Positions 16,373-26,413 of a stretch of DNA of 64,000 nucleotides are shown here, piece after piece (within the stretch, counting starts at the first letter, position 1; every line of letters starts with the position of its first letter). The DNA comes from Mesorhizobium sp. CAU 1732 (GTDB lineage Bacteria; Pseudomonadota; Alphaproteobacteria; Rhizobiales; Rhizobiaceae), in the NCBI RefSeq assembly GCF_039888675.1, contig NZ_JBDQQR010000001.1, positions 186,001 through 250,000 on the forward strand. The letters are read 5' to 3'. The notes under the pieces were generated by a model that searched no databases, was not told where the DNA came from, and was given only the letters and a program-made list of their open reading frames with translations. The translations under genes were made by a program, and so were the position numbers.

Positions 16373-17535
16373 TGAAGTCCTCCGGCAGTTTCACGTGTGT
16401 ACGCAGTATCGATTTCGGCCAGGACAGCCGGATCGTCCTCGTCGTGAAGACGGTCACCGATGGCACGCGCGAAATTTGCGTTGTCCAGCAATCGCGACAG
16501 CGCCCAGACGGCCGCGCCGCGTACCAGCGGTGATTGATCGTCCAGCAACGGTTCGACGGGCGGAATGAGCGTGGGGTCGCCTGAATTTCCCGCAGCGATC
16601 AGAACGTTGCGGATGAAGCGGTCGCGGCCGATGCGCTTGACCGGCGATCCACTGAAAAGCGCGCGGAACGCCCCATCGTCCAGCGAGATCAGGTCGGCCA
16701 GGCGCGGCTCGCGCAGGTCGTCCCGCGCCACGAGCTTCGCCTCGGAGGCGGTTTGCGCGAACTTGTTCCAGGGACAGGCGGCAAGGCAGTCGTCGCAGCC
16801 ATAGATGCGGTTGCCGATGGCGGCGCGGAATTCACGCGGGATCGGTCCCTTGTGCTCGATGGTGAGGTAGGAGATGCAGCGTCGTGCATCGAGCTGGTAG
16901 GGCGCGGGAAAGGCGTCGGTGGGACAGATGTCCAGGCAGGCGCGGCAGGAGCCGCAATGGTCGGTTTCCGCGATGTCCGGCGCGAGTTCCGCAGTCGTGA
17001 AGATCGACCCGAGAAACAGCCACGAGCCGAACTCGCGGCTGACGAGATTCGTGTGTTTTCCCTGCCAGCCGATGCCTGCCGCATGCGCGAGCGGCTTTTC
17101 CATCACCGGCGCTGTGTCGACGAAGACTTTTACGTCGGCGCCCGAGCGCGAGGCCAGTTTCTGCGCCAGTTCCTTCAGTCTGCCCTTGATGACGTCGTGA
17201 TAGTCGCGATGGCGCGCATAGACGGAAATCGCAGCGCGGTCGGGCCTCTCCAGAAGATCGAGCGGGTTTTCGTCGGGGCCGTAATTCATCGCCAGCATGA
17301 CGATCGAGCGGACTTCGGGCCACAAGACGCGCGGATCGCCCCGTCTCGCAGCCGTCTCAGCCAGCCATTCCATCGAGGCGTGGCGGCCGTGATCGATTGC
17401 GGATGCCAGCCGCTGGGAAGCGAGCGGGGTGGCGTCGGGCGCGGTCACGGCGACCACGTCGAAGCCGAGATGCCCTGCTTCGCGGTTGAGAAAATCCCGA
17501 AGCCGGTCCGGTCGGACGGGTTCCAGGCCGGTCAT
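16369..17535 (-). CDS. queG: Epoxyqueuosine reductase
   Basis: A 388-residue QueG that carries out the last step of queuosine formation in tRNA. It has the cobalamin-binding N-terminal domain, two [4Fe-4S] motifs ([12 protein letters not shown] and [13 protein letters not shown]) and a C-terminal HEAT-like repeat ([15 protein letters not shown]). The ATG at 17535 gives a protein of normal family length; a much longer frame upstream overlaps the GST gene and is ignored. It follows gst by two bases and overlaps the SDR start by four. Confidence 0.95.
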   Translation of the reverse strand: MTGLEPVRPDRLRDFLNREAGHLGFDVVAVTAPDATPLASQRLASAIDHGRHASMEWLAETAARRGDPRVLWPEVRSIVMLAMNYGPDENPLDLLERPDRAAISVYARHRDYHDVIKGRLKELAQKLASRSGADVKVFVDTAPVMEKPLAHAAGIGWQGKHTNLVSREFGSWLFLGSIFTTAELAPDIAETDHCGSCRACLDICPTDAFPAPYQLDARRCISYLTIEHKGPIPREFRAAIGNRIYGCDDCLAACPWNKFAQTASEAKLVARDDLREPRLADLISLDDGAFRALFSGSPVKRIGRDRFIRNVLIAAGNSGDPTLIPPVEPLLDDQSPLVRGAAVWALSRLLDNANFARAIGDRLHDEDDPAVLAEIDTAYTRETAGGLQ

Positions 17536-17537
17536 GG

Positions 17538-18230
17538 TCAGAAATCGAGATCGGCGTAGTGCGATACCGGCGACTGCCCCCGCACGCGATCGGCCAGGAT
17601 AGGCCGGAATGAGGGCCGCGACTTCATGCGCGTGTACCAGTCCTTGGCAGCCGGATTGTCGCTCCAGTCGATCTCGCCGAGATAATCGAGAACCGAAAGC
17701 GCCGCCGCCGCCGCCATGTCGGCATAGGTCAAGCGCGGACCGGCGAGCCAGTTGCGTGTGCCGGCCAGCCAGTTGGTGTATTTCAGGTGCTGGCGCACGT
17801 TCGCGCGGGCCGCACGGATCGCCGACGAATCGGGTGAGCCGCCGCCATGCTCGCTGCCCATGACCGGCTTCAGCACGCGCTCGCGCACCAGATGGCGCGT
17901 CACGTCGGCCTCTGTCTTGACCAGATACCAGTCGACCAGCCTGCGGATTTCCGCGCGGACCAGCGGGTCCTCCGCGAAGAGGCGCTTGTCCCGCTTCAAA
18001 ACGCCGCGTGTCTCGTCGAGATATTCGGCGATCACCGTCGCCCCCACGATCGGCTCGTCGCCCTCGGCCAGCAGGACGGGAAGCGTGGCGGCGGGGTTGA
18101 GCGACAGGAATTCTTTGCGCCGCAGCCAGGGTTTCTCCTCGATCAGGGCCAGCTCCTCGCCATACTCCCCGAAGGAGAGGCGGACAAAACGGCAGGCGGC
18201 GAAGAGTGGGTGATGAAACAGGGTCAGCAT
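17538..18230 (-). CDS. Glutathione S-transferase
   Basis: A 230-residue GST with an N-terminal thioredoxin-like domain ([18 protein letters not shown], with the NPAATLPVL cis-proline loop and the glutathione-binding [11 protein letters not shown]) and an all-helical C-terminal domain ending in a [14 protein letters not shown]-capping box. It conjugates or peroxidatically reduces electrophiles with glutathione; the substrate is unknown. It is the first gene of the operon with queG. Similar GST-queG pairs are common in Hyphomicrobiales. Confidence 0.88.
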   Translation of the reverse strand: MLTLFHHPLFAACRFVRLSFGEYGEELALIEEKPWLRRKEFLSLNPAATLPVLLAEGDEPIVGATVIAEYLDETRGVLKRDKRLFAEDPLVRAEIRRLVDWYLVKTEADVTRHLVRERVLKPVMGSEHGGGSPDSSAIRAARANVRQHLKYTNWLAGTRNWLAGPRLTYADMAAAAALSVLDYLGEIDWSDNPAAKDWYTRMKSRPSFRPILADRVRGQSPVSHYADLDF

Positions 18231-18379
18231 GGCACTGGTGAAAATACGAACGCTCTGGCCTTTTCAAGGCGGCAAGGCTAATTCTCGGCCGTTTCGAGTC
18301 GGGCGCGGGACCTTTCGACCTATAGGCGCTCATCCCTTGCGTGACAAGCAAGCGGCGCCGCCAACCCAAAGGCATTTCC

Positions 18380-19186
18380 ATGAGCGAACAGACGATCGTC
18401 GGCGCGGCATTGCTCGGCATTCTCGAGGGACTGACGGAGTTCATACCGGTTTCCTCGACCGGACACATCCTGCTGGCCGGCCATTTCCTGGGGTTCCAGT
18501 CGACCGGTAAGTCGTTCGAGGTCCTTATCCAGCTCGGCGCGATTCTTGCGATCCTCTCCGTCTATTTCGCCCGGCTCTGGAACATGCTCGTCACGCTGCC
18601 GTCCGACCGCGGCACGCAGACCTTCGTCGGGGGCATCCTGATCGCGTTCCTGCCGGCGGCCGTGATCGGCGCGTTGGCGCACAGCTTCATCAAGGACGTG
18701 CTGTTCGAGACGCCGATGCTGATCTGCGTGATGCTGATCCTTGGCGGGTTCGTGCTGCTGTGGGTGGACAGGCGTCAGGTCGAGCCGAAATACACCGATG
18801 CGGCGAAGTTTCCGCTCTCCGTCTATTTCCGGATCGGCTTGTTCCAGTGCCTGGCGATGATTCCCGGCACGTCGCGCTCCGGCGCGACGATCGTCGGCGC
18901 GCTGCTGCTGGGAGCAGACAAGCGCTCGGCGGCGGAATTCTCGTTCTTCCTCGCCATGCCGACGATGGCGGGCGCGTTCGCCTACGACCTCTACCAGAAC
19001 CGCGACATTCTCACCGCCGCCGATCTCCCGATCATCGCGACGGGGTTCGTGTTCGCGTTCGTCAGCGCTGTACTGGTCGTGCGCAGGCTGCTCGATTTCG
19101 TCTCGAAGCGTGGCTACGCACCCTTCGCGTGGTGGCGGCTGATCGTCGGCACGGCCGGTCTGGTCGCGCTTCTCGTCTGGGGCTGA
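18380..19186 (+). CDS. uppP: Undecaprenyl-diphosphatase (UppP/BacA)
   Basis: A 268-residue integral membrane enzyme that dephosphorylates undecaprenyl diphosphate so the lipid carrier of cell-wall synthesis can be reused. The two active-site motifs are [14 protein letters not shown] near the N terminus and [10 protein letters not shown] around residue 160. About eight hydrophobic helices follow the family pattern. The ATG at 18380 puts the first motif at the usual distance. It converges with the TauE gene, whose end is six bases away. Confidence 0.96.
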   Translation: MSEQTIVGAALLGILEGLTEFIPVSSTGHILLAGHFLGFQSTGKSFEVLIQLGAILAILSVYFARLWNMLVTLPSDRGTQTFVGGILIAFLPAAVIGALAHSFIKDVLFETPMLICVMLILGGFVLLWVDRRQVEPKYTDAAKFPLSVYFRIGLFQCLAMIPGTSRSGATIVGALLLGADKRSAAEFSFFLAMPTMAGAFAYDLYQNRDILTAADLPIIATGFVFAFVSAVLVVRRLLDFVSKRGYAPFAWWRLIVGTAGLVALLVWG

Positions 19187-19192
19187 CCGCCG

Positions 19193-19957
19193 TCACAAAT
19201 CCATGAACCCCCGGCGGATCATGTCGAGTGCCAGCAGCGTGATGCCGATCCTGAACCAGCGCCGGAAGGTTTCTTCCGGCAGCGCCTCCAGCCACCGGCT
19301 GCCATAGACCGTTCCGAGATAGCCCGACGCGATCATGATCGCGACCAGCGGCAGCCATTGCGCGAAGGCAAATCCCGCAAAGCCGAACACGACGACCTTG
19401 AGAAAATGCTGGATCGTCATGCCGGCGGCATGGGTGGCGATCAGCGCCTTGCGGTCGTCCGGGATGATCTGGGCGAAAAAGGCCGAGAGCAGCGCCCCGG
19501 TCGCACCGACGAACATCGTGATCAGGGCCGTGACGCCGCTGCCGATGGCGATGCCGGCATGCCCCAACCGCTCGAAGCCGGGGATCTTCGCCCACGTCAC
19601 CGCGATGATGAAGACGCCGAGCACGAGCTTGAGCACCGCATCCGGCAATTGCACGACGACCATCGCGCCCGCGACCGCGCCGACGAGCGATCCGGCGACG
19701 AACGGCAGGAAGATCGTATGCCGGACATGCGCTCGCTGGTGCCATGCGCGTCCGGTGTTCGAGCCGAGCTGCACCGCGCCGTGAACCGGAATGAGTGCGG
19801 CGACCGGCACGAAGAGGCCCATCAGGGTCAGCATCGCGACGCCCCCGCCGACGCCGAAAGCGGCGGTCAGCGCGGAGGTGAAGAAACTGGCGACGACGAG
19901 CAGCGCGGCGACCGCCATGCCGATCCCCTCGGGCAGCAGGGCGGCAATCGTCTCCAA
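19193..19957 (-). CDS. Sulfite exporter TauE/SafE family membrane protein
   Basis: A 254-residue protein with about seven hydrophobic helices and the TauE/SafE repeat signature: GVGGGVAMLTLM near the N terminus and FVGATGALLSAFF in the second half, related by internal duplication. Members export sulfite, sulfoacetate or other anions. The start is uncertain: TTG at 19957 lies 13 bases after the upstream stop, while an ATG at 19918 would remove part of the first helix. It follows the NDUFA9-like gene on the same strand. Confidence 0.82.
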   Translation of the reverse strand: METIAALLPEGIGMAVAALLVVASFFTSALTAAFGVGGGVAMLTLMGLFVPVAALIPVHGAVQLGSNTGRAWHQRAHVRHTIFLPFVAGSLVGAVAGAMVVVQLPDAVLKLVLGVFIIAVTWAKIPGFERLGHAGIAIGSGVTALITMFVGATGALLSAFFAQIIPDDRKALIATHAAGMTIQHFLKVVVFGFAGFAFAQWLPLVAIMIASGYLGTVYGSRWLEALPEETFRRWFRIGITLLALDMIRRGFMDL

Positions 19958-19970
19958 GTGCCGGCGACGC

Positions 19971-20945
19971 CTATGCGGAGGTTGGTTTGTTGAACTGTCC
20001 CGCCGGACGATACTGCCAGAGGTATGATGGCAGGATCGCATCCATCGGCTGGGGCTGGATGCCGAGACCGGCAAAGGTGCGGCCTTCGCTCTCGGCCTCG
20101 GGCGAGACGACCGTGTCGGTCTTGAGCATCTCGACCTGGTCCGTCGTGAGCAGCGGATTGGGGAGCAGGCCCAGCACCGAGCCCATCAGACCTGCCGCCC
20201 ACCATGGAACGGGCACGAGCAGGCGCTTGCGGCCGATCACCGACAGCATCTGCTCCATGCACTGCTTGAAAGTCAGCGTCTCGGGGCCGCCAAGCTCGTA
20301 GATGCGGCCGCCTTCGATCACGCCGTCGACCGAGCGCGCGATCGCCTCGGCGACGTCGCCGACATAGACGGGCTGGAACTTCGTTTCGCCGCAGCCGATC
20401 AGCGGCAATGCAGGCGAGAGCCGCGACATGGCGGCGAAGCGGTTGAAGAAGCCGTCCTCGGGCCCGAAGACGATCGACGGGCGGAAGATCACCGCGTCCT
20501 TGACCGTATCCAGCACGGCCTGCTCGCCGCGCGACTTGGTGCGGGCATAGGCGGCTTGCGATTGTGCGTTGGCGCCGATCGCAGAGACATGCGTCAGCTT
20601 CGCGCCTGCGGCACGGGCAGCTTCCGCCACGGCTCGCGCACCGAAATCCTGCACCGCGTCGAAACGCTGGCGCCCGCTTTCGAACAGGATGCCGACGAGG
20701 TTGATGACATGGTCAGCGCCCTGCACCGCGCGGTCGATCGACCAGCGCACGCGCAGATTGGCCTGAACCGCCTGGATCTGGCCGACATTGCCGAGCGGCT
20801 GCAAATGGCCGGCGAGGTTCGGATTGCGCACCGCGACCCGAACGCGGTAGCCGCGACGGGCCAGGGCACGCACGACGTGACGGCCGAGGAAGCCGGAGCC
20901 TCCGAAAACGGTGACGAGCGGTGGCACCTTTGTGATGGCGGTCAT
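19971..20945 (-). CDS. NDUFA9-like NAD(P)H-binding protein
   Basis: A 324-residue atypical SDR. VTVFGGSGFLGRHVVRAL is the Rossmann motif, HVSAIGANAQSQAAYARTK contains S and YxxTK residues, and IFRPSIVFGPEDGFFNRFA follows. This set is that of complex I NDUFA9-subunit-family proteins, which in mitochondria bind NADPH at the peripheral arm; bacterial homologues may act in complex I assembly or stand alone. ATG 20945 is used, with GGAGAG upstream. Divergent from the NhaD-like gene across 153 bases. Confidence 0.85.
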   Translation of the reverse strand: MTAITKVPPLVTVFGGSGFLGRHVVRALARRGYRVRVAVRNPNLAGHLQPLGNVGQIQAVQANLRVRWSIDRAVQGADHVINLVGILFESGRQRFDAVQDFGARAVAEAARAAGAKLTHVSAIGANAQSQAAYARTKSRGEQAVLDTVKDAVIFRPSIVFGPEDGFFNRFAAMSRLSPALPLIGCGETKFQPVYVGDVAEAIARSVDGVIEGGRIYELGGPETLTFKQCMEQMLSVIGRKRLLVPVPWWAAGLMGSVLGLLPNPLLTTDQVEMLKTDTVVSPEAESEGRTFAGLGIQPQPMDAILPSYLWQYRPAGQFNKPTSA

Positions 20946-21098
20946 CGCGGGCTCTCCATTGCCTGCCTTGTTCCGCCGCTTCTTAGCGCCTCCGCGCGGA
21001 AAGGCAAAGGGTGGCGTTGCGCATCCGACGGACGATTTTGCTTCACGTGTCGGAATGGGGCGGCTAAGAGGGGCGGCTTTGAGGCTGGAGGGACGTCC

Positions 21099-22520
21099 GT
21101 GGGGTTCGCAAGCAGGATTTTGATGACGGCGCTCGCCGTGATCACGATGTCGACGGCAGCCTTCGCCGCCGAGGAGCACGGGCTTCCCGGTGCCACGATG
21201 TCGCTTCTCTGGGCGATACCGTTCGTCGGTATCCTCCTGTCGATCGCGACCGGCCCGCTTCTCTATCCGCATGTGTGGGAACATCATTACGGCAAGATCA
21301 CCGCCGCCTGGTCGGCGCTCGTCGTCATTCCCCTTTTGGCGGCGTTCGGCGTCGATGCGACGGTCTATTCCGTGCTTCACACGATGCTGCTCGAATACAT
21401 GTCGTTCATCATCCTGCTGTTTGCGCTGTTTACGATCTCGGGCGGCATCCTGATTGCCGGAAACATCCACGGCACGCCGCTGGTCAATGCGGGCCTGCTG
21501 GTGATCGGCGCGCTTCTGGCCTCGGTGATCGGCACGACCGGTGCGTCGATGATCATGATCCGGCCCATCATCCGCGCCAACGACAACCGCCCCTTCAACG
21601 CGCATGTGATCGTGTTCTTCATCTTCCTCGTGTCGAACATCGGCGGTTCGCTGACGCCGCTCGGTGATCCGCCGCTGTTTCTCGGCTTCCTGCGCGGAGT
21701 CGACTTCTTCTGGACGACGACCCACCTGCTGCCCGAAATGCTGTTCGTCGGCGTCATCGTGCTTGCCGCCTTCATCGTGCTCGACGTGATCCTGCACAGG
21801 CGTGAAAACGGCCTGCCCAAGATCAAGGATCCGACGCCGGATTCGAAGGTGCGCATTCGCGGTCTCGTGAACCTGCCGCTGCTGGGCGGCGTCATTGCGG
21901 CGATCCTGATGTCGGGGGTCTGGAAGCCGGGCATCGGCTTCACGGTCGGCGGTGTCGAGGTCGAGCTTCAGAATCTGCTGCGCGACGTCATCATCCTGGC
22001 GCTCGCGCTCATCTCCCTCCTAATCTCCAGCAAGGAATATCGCGCGGCCAACGGCTTCAACTGGGAGCCGATCAAGGAAGTCGCCAAGCTCTTCGCCGGC
22101 ATCTTCATCTGCATCATCCCGGTAATCGCGATCCTGCGTGCCGGCCTCGACGGCGGCTTTGCGCCGCTGGTCGCACTGGTGACGGGGCCTGACGGCGCGC
22201 CAAACGACTTCGCCTATTTCTGGCTGACGGGCGTGCTCTCGTCCTTCCTCGACAACGCGCCCACCTATCTCGTCTTCTTCGAACTCGCAGGCGGCGATCC
22301 GCAGGTCCTGATGACCACTCTGTCGCGCACGCTCGTCGCGATCTCGGCCGGTGCGGTCTTCATGGGCGCGAACACCTATATTGGCAACGCGCCGAACTTC
22401 ATGGTCTATGCCATCGCGCGCGGCCAGGGCGTCAACATGCCGAGCTTCTTCGGCTACATGCTCTGGTCCGGCGTCGTGCTGGTGCCGACGTTCATCCTCA
22501 TGAGCCTGGTGTTCTTCTAG
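21099..22520 (+). CDS. NhaD-type sodium/proton antiporter
   Basis: A 473-residue membrane protein of the ion-transporter superfamily (ArsB/NhaD). A signal-like first helix ending STAAFAAEEHG is followed by about twelve hydrophobic helices. Landmarks are GTTGASMIMIRPIIRAN and SNIGGSLTPLGDPPLF in the first half and SSFLDNAPTYLVFF in the second, the conserved D/N positions of NhaD proteins. It probably expels sodium in exchange for protons. The GTG at 21099 has GGAGGGA 6 bases ahead. Its stop shares the tetranucleotide CTAG with the convergent ABC permease gene. Confidence 0.88.
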   Translation: MGFASRILMTALAVITMSTAAFAAEEHGLPGATMSLLWAIPFVGILLSIATGPLLYPHVWEHHYGKITAAWSALVVIPLLAAFGVDATVYSVLHTMLLEYMSFIILLFALFTISGGILIAGNIHGTPLVNAGLLVIGALLASVIGTTGASMIMIRPIIRANDNRPFNAHVIVFFIFLVSNIGGSLTPLGDPPLFLGFLRGVDFFWTTTHLLPEMLFVGVIVLAAFIVLDVILHRRENGLPKIKDPTPDSKVRIRGLVNLPLLGGVIAAILMSGVWKPGIGFTVGGVEVELQNLLRDVIILALALISLLISSKEYRAANGFNWEPIKEVAKLFAGIFICIIPVIAILRAGLDGGFAPLVALVTGPDGAPNDFAYFWLTGVLSSFLDNAPTYLVFFELAGGDPQVLMTTLSRTLVAISAGAVFMGANTYIGNAPNFMVYAIARGQGVNMPSFFGYMLWSGVVLVPTFILMSLVFF

Positions 22521-23653
22521 TCGAGCGTCCGGCGGAAGCGCACAAGCGCGACGGACGCATAGGCGAGGATGAAGAGGCAGAGAACCGCGGCCTCGAACCC
22601 CACGTCGGAGGCATTCGCGCCCTTGAGCATCACGGCGCGGATGATGCGCAGGAAGTGGGTCAGCGGGAAGAACTCGCCGATCCACTGCGCCCAGACCGGC
22701 ATGCCGCGAAACGGGAACATGAAGCCCGACAGCATGATCGACGGCAGGAAAAAGAAGAAGGTGAGCTGCAGCGCCTGCATCTGCGTCCGTGCGACGGTCG
22801 AGATGAAATAGCCCAGCAGGACCAGCGCCATCACGAAGGCGAGGATCGCGGCGACGAGCAGCACCGGATCGCCGACGAAGGGTATGCCGAAGAGCAGCCG
22901 CGCCGTCGCCAGCACAACCACGACCTGCACCGCACCCACAGCGAGGTAAGGCAGCACCTTGCCCAGCATGATCTCCAGCGGGCTCGCCGGCATCGCGAGC
23001 AGGTTTTCCATCGTGCCGCGCTCTACCTCGCGGGTGAGTGCGATCGAGGTCATCATCACCATCGTCATCTGCAGGATGACGCCGAGCAGCCCGGGCACGA
23101 TGTTGTATTGCGAGATGCCTTCGGGATTGTAGCGGCGGTGGACGACCACTTCGAGCTGTCCCGCCTTCTCCAGCGCGGCGGCCGTCTCCATGCCGCGCTC
23201 GCGCAGCAGCGCCTGCTGGGCGACGGTGCCCAGCGTCGAGATCGCGCCGCTCGCCGCCGACGGGTCGGTCGCGTCCGCCTCGATCAGGATTTGCGGATGA
23301 TCGCCGCGATCCACCCGGCGTGCGAAATCGGACGGGATGGTGACCGCGAAGACGACCTGGCCCGAGGCCAGCAATTGCTCGGCTTCCGACGCGCTCGCGG
23401 TGACATGATCGAAACGGTAATAGCCTGTTGTCTCAAGCGCGGAGACCAGCGCGCGCGTATAGTGATCCTGGCTGACCGTGACGAGCGCCGCCGGGAGCTG
23501 TTTCGGGTCCGAATTGATCGCGTAGCCGAACAGCAGGAGCTGTATCAGCGGCACGCCCAGCATCATGGCGAAGGTGATGCGGTCACGCCGCATCTGGATG
23601 AATTCCTTCATCAGGAGCGCGCCGAGGCGGGTGAGCGAGAAGAAGCTTTTCAT
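22517..23653 (-). CDS. ABC-2 type permease
   Basis: A 378-residue exporter permease (YhhJ/YbhR-like). One N-terminal helix (MLGVPLIQLLLFGYAINS), a large periplasmic domain of about 150 residues, and five C-terminal helices including FFFFLPSIMLSGFMFPF, the ABC-2 signature. REVERGTMENLLAMP is the conserved cytosolic turn that meets the ATPase. It starts at ATG 23653, overlapping the ATPase stop. Unlike the E. coli ybh operon with two permeases, only one is present, so it presumably homodimerises. Confidence 0.9.
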   Translation of the reverse strand: MKSFFSLTRLGALLMKEFIQMRRDRITFAMMLGVPLIQLLLFGYAINSDPKQLPAALVTVSQDHYTRALVSALETTGYYRFDHVTASASEAEQLLASGQVVFAVTIPSDFARRVDRGDHPQILIEADATDPSAASGAISTLGTVAQQALLRERGMETAAALEKAGQLEVVVHRRYNPEGISQYNIVPGLLGVILQMTMVMMTSIALTREVERGTMENLLAMPASPLEIMLGKVLPYLAVGAVQVVVVLATARLLFGIPFVGDPVLLVAAILAFVMALVLLGYFISTVARTQMQALQLTFFFFLPSIMLSGFMFPFRGMPVWAQWIGEFFPLTHFLRIIRAVMLKGANASDVGFEAAVLCLFILAYASVALVRFRRTLD

Positions 23654-24567
23654 TGCATGTTGTCCCGTGCGCCGCCCATGAACTGGATGAACACATCCTC
23701 CAGGCTCGTCTCGCCCCTGGCGAGCGTGACGCCGTCCCTTTTCGCCAGCGGGCGAAGGACGGCTTCGAGCGCCTGTTCGTCGGGTCCGACGACGTGCAGC
23801 GTCGCGCCGAAGGGCGCGACCTGTGTCACGCCCGGCAATGTCGCGACCTCGGTGGCGAGGCGGGACAGGTCCGGGCCGCGCAGGACGAAGGTTGCGAGCC
23901 CCGCATCGCGCACCACCTCCTCCACCGTTCCGGTGGCGAGCATCTTGCCGTAGGCGATGTAGCTGATGCGGTGGCAGCGCTCCGCCTCGTCCATGTAATG
24001 GGTGGAGACGAGCACCGTCAGGCCGTCGGCCGCGAGGCGATGGATTTCGTCCCAGAAGTCCCGCCGCGCCTTGGGATCGACGCCGGCCGTGGGTTCGTCG
24101 AGCAGCAGGAGTTTCGGCTTGTGCATGATGCAGGCGGCGAGCGCCAGCCGCTGCTTCCAGCCGCCCGACAGCGTGCCCGCGAGCTGGCCACGTCGCGACG
24201 TCAGCCCGAGGTCCTCCAGCGTGCGGTCGACATGCTCGCTCACCGGCTTCAATCGATAGAGGCGCGCCACGAATTCGAGGTTTTCGGCAATCGTCAGATC
24301 CTCGTAGAACGAGAATTTCTGGGTCATGTAGCCGACCTCGCGCTTGATCAGCAGGCTCTGGGTGCGCAGGTCGAAACCGAGCACGCTGCCTTCGCCTTCG
24401 TCGGGCGTCAGCAGGCCGCACATGAGCCGGATCGTGGTCGTCTTGCCGGAGCCGTTTGGGCCGAGAAAGCCGACGATCTCGCCCTCGCGAACAGTCATCG
24501 ACACGTGGTCGACGACCGTCTTGTCGCCGAAGCGCTTGACAAGGCCGTGGACGTCGATCGCGTTCAT
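23650..24567 (-). CDS. ABC-2 transporter ATP-binding protein
   Basis: A 305-residue DrrA-type ATPase: Walker A GPNGSGKTT, Q-loop in YMTQKFSFYEDLT, signature LSGGWKQRLALA, Walker B LLLLDEPTAGVD and H-loop STHYMDEAERC. The C-terminal 80 residues carry the extra domain common to exporters of this type. It drives the permease encoded next and is overlapped by four bases on both sides. A single nucleotide-binding domain differs from the two fused in E. coli YbhF. Confidence 0.93.
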   Translation of the reverse strand: MNAIDVHGLVKRFGDKTVVDHVSMTVREGEIVGFLGPNGSGKTTTIRLMCGLLTPDEGEGSVLGFDLRTQSLLIKREVGYMTQKFSFYEDLTIAENLEFVARLYRLKPVSEHVDRTLEDLGLTSRRGQLAGTLSGGWKQRLALAACIMHKPKLLLLDEPTAGVDPKARRDFWDEIHRLAADGLTVLVSTHYMDEAERCHRISYIAYGKMLATGTVEEVVRDAGLATFVLRGPDLSRLATEVATLPGVTQVAPFGATLHVVGPDEQALEAVLRPLAKRDGVTLARGETSLEDVFIQFMGGARDNMQ

Positions 24568-25535
24568 GGCCGCTTCGCCGCCTGCTCTTCGGTCACCAAC
24601 ACCACGTCCACGATCTGCCCCGGCTTCAGCGTGGCGGCAGCATTACCCTCAAGGCGGGCCTCGACGAGATGCACGAGCTTCTGCCGCGTCTCCAGTGAGT
24701 AGATCACGGGCGGTGTGAATTCGGGCTCGGGCGCGGCATAGCTGACCCGCGCGGTGAGGCCCGCAGGGCAGCCGTCGCACCGGACGCCGAGCAGCGAGCC
24801 CACGGTTACCGAGGAGAAGGCAGGCTCCGGCACGTAGAGCTTCAGCTTCACCGCGCCGTCGGGCAGCAGCGACAGGATCGGGGCGGTCGGCCCTGCGATG
24901 TCGCCGGGATAGCGGATCAGATCGTTGACGCGGCCGGAAACGGGCGCGGTCATCGTCCGCTTCTCCAGCCGCCAGCGCGCCTGATCGACCACCGCACGCG
25001 CACGCTCGACTTGGCCTTCGGCGGCCTTGATCGTCTCCGGCCGCGCGGCAAGATGGGCGACCGCCAGATTGGCCCTGGCCTGGGCGATCGATGCCTCGGC
25101 CACTTCGAGACCCGCTTCGGCCTTGTCGAGCTCGGCCGGCGGCGCGATTCCACGCTGCTGAAGGTCGCGCGTGCGCTCCAGCGCGCTCCGCGCTTCGGTC
25201 GCCTGCGCATTGGCGGATTGAAGCGCTGCTTCCAGCACGGCGACTTCCTCCGGCCTTTTGCCGAGCCTCAGGTCGCCCAATTGCGCCTCGGCCTGGGCGA
25301 GTGCGGCTTCGGCTTCGACGAGGGCGATCTGCGCGTCGTCGGCTTCGAGCGTGGCGACGACCGCGCCTGCCTCGACACGATCGCCGCGCGCGACGCTTTG
25401 CGTGAGAAGCTGGCCGGTTTCGATCGGAGCGAGCAGCACATACTCGCCTTCGACATAGCCGACCGCCAAAGGCGTGGGTTCGGCGCATGCAGAGAACAGC
25501 AGGGCGGCGAAGGGAACGGCGCAGATGAAGCTCAT
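24564..25535 (-). CDS. HlyD-family periplasmic adaptor (lipoprotein-like)
   Basis: A 323-residue membrane-fusion protein. The N terminus is a signal peptide with a possible lipobox ending FSAC, then a biotinyl-lipoyl-like half (IETGQLLTQSVARGDRVEAG), a long coiled-coil hairpin rich in alanine and glutamate (about residues 75-190) and the returning lipoyl half (MTAPVSGRVNDLIRYPGD). Such proteins bridge inner-membrane exporters to an outer-membrane channel; none is encoded here. Together with the ATPase and permease it forms a YbhGFSR/YhiI-like export system for toxic organics or drugs. Confidence 0.9.
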   Translation of the reverse strand: MSFICAVPFAALLFSACAEPTPLAVGYVEGEYVLLAPIETGQLLTQSVARGDRVEAGAVVATLEADDAQIALVEAEAALAQAEAQLGDLRLGKRPEEVAVLEAALQSANAQATEARSALERTRDLQQRGIAPPAELDKAEAGLEVAEASIAQARANLAVAHLAARPETIKAAEGQVERARAVVDQARWRLEKRTMTAPVSGRVNDLIRYPGDIAGPTAPILSLLPDGAVKLKLYVPEPAFSSVTVGSLLGVRCDGCPAGLTARVSYAAPEPEFTPPVIYSLETRQKLVHLVEARLEGNAAATLKPGQIVDVVLVTEEQAAKRP

Positions 25536-26218
25536 GGTCGGTTTCCTTCACCCGTTTTGGTCTCGGCGCCGGCATCGAGAATGGCATGGACGTTGGCGAG
25601 CACGGTTTCGGTGATGCGTGCCGCCTCGGCCGCGCCGAAGGTGCCCCAGCCCATGCGTCGCTGGACCGCCTGCTGGCCGATGCGGAAATAGACGATCTGC
25701 CCAATGATCGTGAAAACCGCGATGCGGGTCTCCTCGGACTCCGGCTCGCGGCCGGCCGCGATCCCCCAGATCTGGCAGAGCCTCTTGTGGATCGGCTCGA
25801 AGACGCCGTCATAAACGATGTCCAGTGCTTTCGTCGGCGTCTGCATTTCACGAAGGACGAAGGGCACGATATCTCCCGCCTCCGGGCCGGCGAGAAGGAA
25901 GCCGCCCATGCGCCTCAGCGCCTGCTCGATCTGTGCGCGCGCCTCCTGGCTGTTGCGCGGCATGGGCAGCCCCTCGATGATCGGGGCGGCGACGGTCCTG
26001 ACCGTGTCCACTATATGCTGGGCGCAGGCGTCGCGCAGGCCCTCCTTGCTGCCGAAATGATAGGCGATCGAGCCGATATTGGCCTTGGCCGCAGTCGCAA
26101 TTTCGCGCGTGGAGGTCGCCGCGAAGCCGTTGGTGCCGAACAGATGGAGCCCGGCCCGAAGCAGGGCGGTCCTTGTGTCGTCGGCTTGCAGGGGGGAGGA
26201 TGTGCGTGTCTTTGGCAT
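25532..26218 (-). CDS. TetR/AcrR-family regulator, CecR-like
   Basis: A 228-residue repressor. The TetR helix-turn-helix spans about residues 15-60 (RTALLRAGLHLFGTNGFAATSTREIATAA, shown here in part as GTNGFAATSTREIA), followed by a helical ligand domain of the CecR type. In E. coli CecR controls a ybhG-ybhF-ybhS-ybhR exporter, and here the same kinds of genes follow with four-base overlaps. It most likely represses its own operon through the palindrome that begins four bases upstream of its start codon. The inducer is unknown. Confidence 0.88.
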   Translation of the reverse strand: MPKTRTSSPLQADDTRTALLRAGLHLFGTNGFAATSTREIATAAKANIGSIAYHFGSKEGLRDACAQHIVDTVRTVAAPIIEGLPMPRNSQEARAQIEQALRRMGGFLLAGPEAGDIVPFVLREMQTPTKALDIVYDGVFEPIHKRLCQIWGIAAGREPESEETRIAVFTIIGQIVYFRIGQQAVQRRMGWGTFGAAEAARITETVLANVHAILDAGAETKTGEGNRP

Positions 26219-26221
26219 GGA

Positions 26222-26251
26222 GACATTTAATCAATCGATTGATTAAATGTC
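26222..26251. promoter_or_regulatory. 30-bp perfect palindrome, operator of the CecR-like regulator
   Basis: Every base from 26222 to 26251 pairs in a continuous dyad with core TCAATCGATTGA; arms read GACATTTAATCAATC outward to centre. It lies four bases ahead of the regulator start codon, so binding would block transcription or initiation of the operon. It is very AT-rich in a GC-rich neighbourhood. Confidence 0.85.
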
Positions 26252-26413
26252 AAGTTCGGATGGAGAGAGTGAGGGGGCGCTTCACGGATACCACGCCTGC
26301 CGAAGCACCTGATCATTTCAAAGAACACCACTCTGAGGTGGTAAGACGGGCGGCCAAAAGCTCACGCAGGGACAAGGAACACCAGGTTCTGAACCATCCC
26401 GCGGCGGGGCCGG

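Noticed and set aside
26327..26342. Small hairpin ACCAC/GTGGT considered as a terminator
   Set aside because: Stem is only five pairs, with no T-tract and no gene ending nearby.
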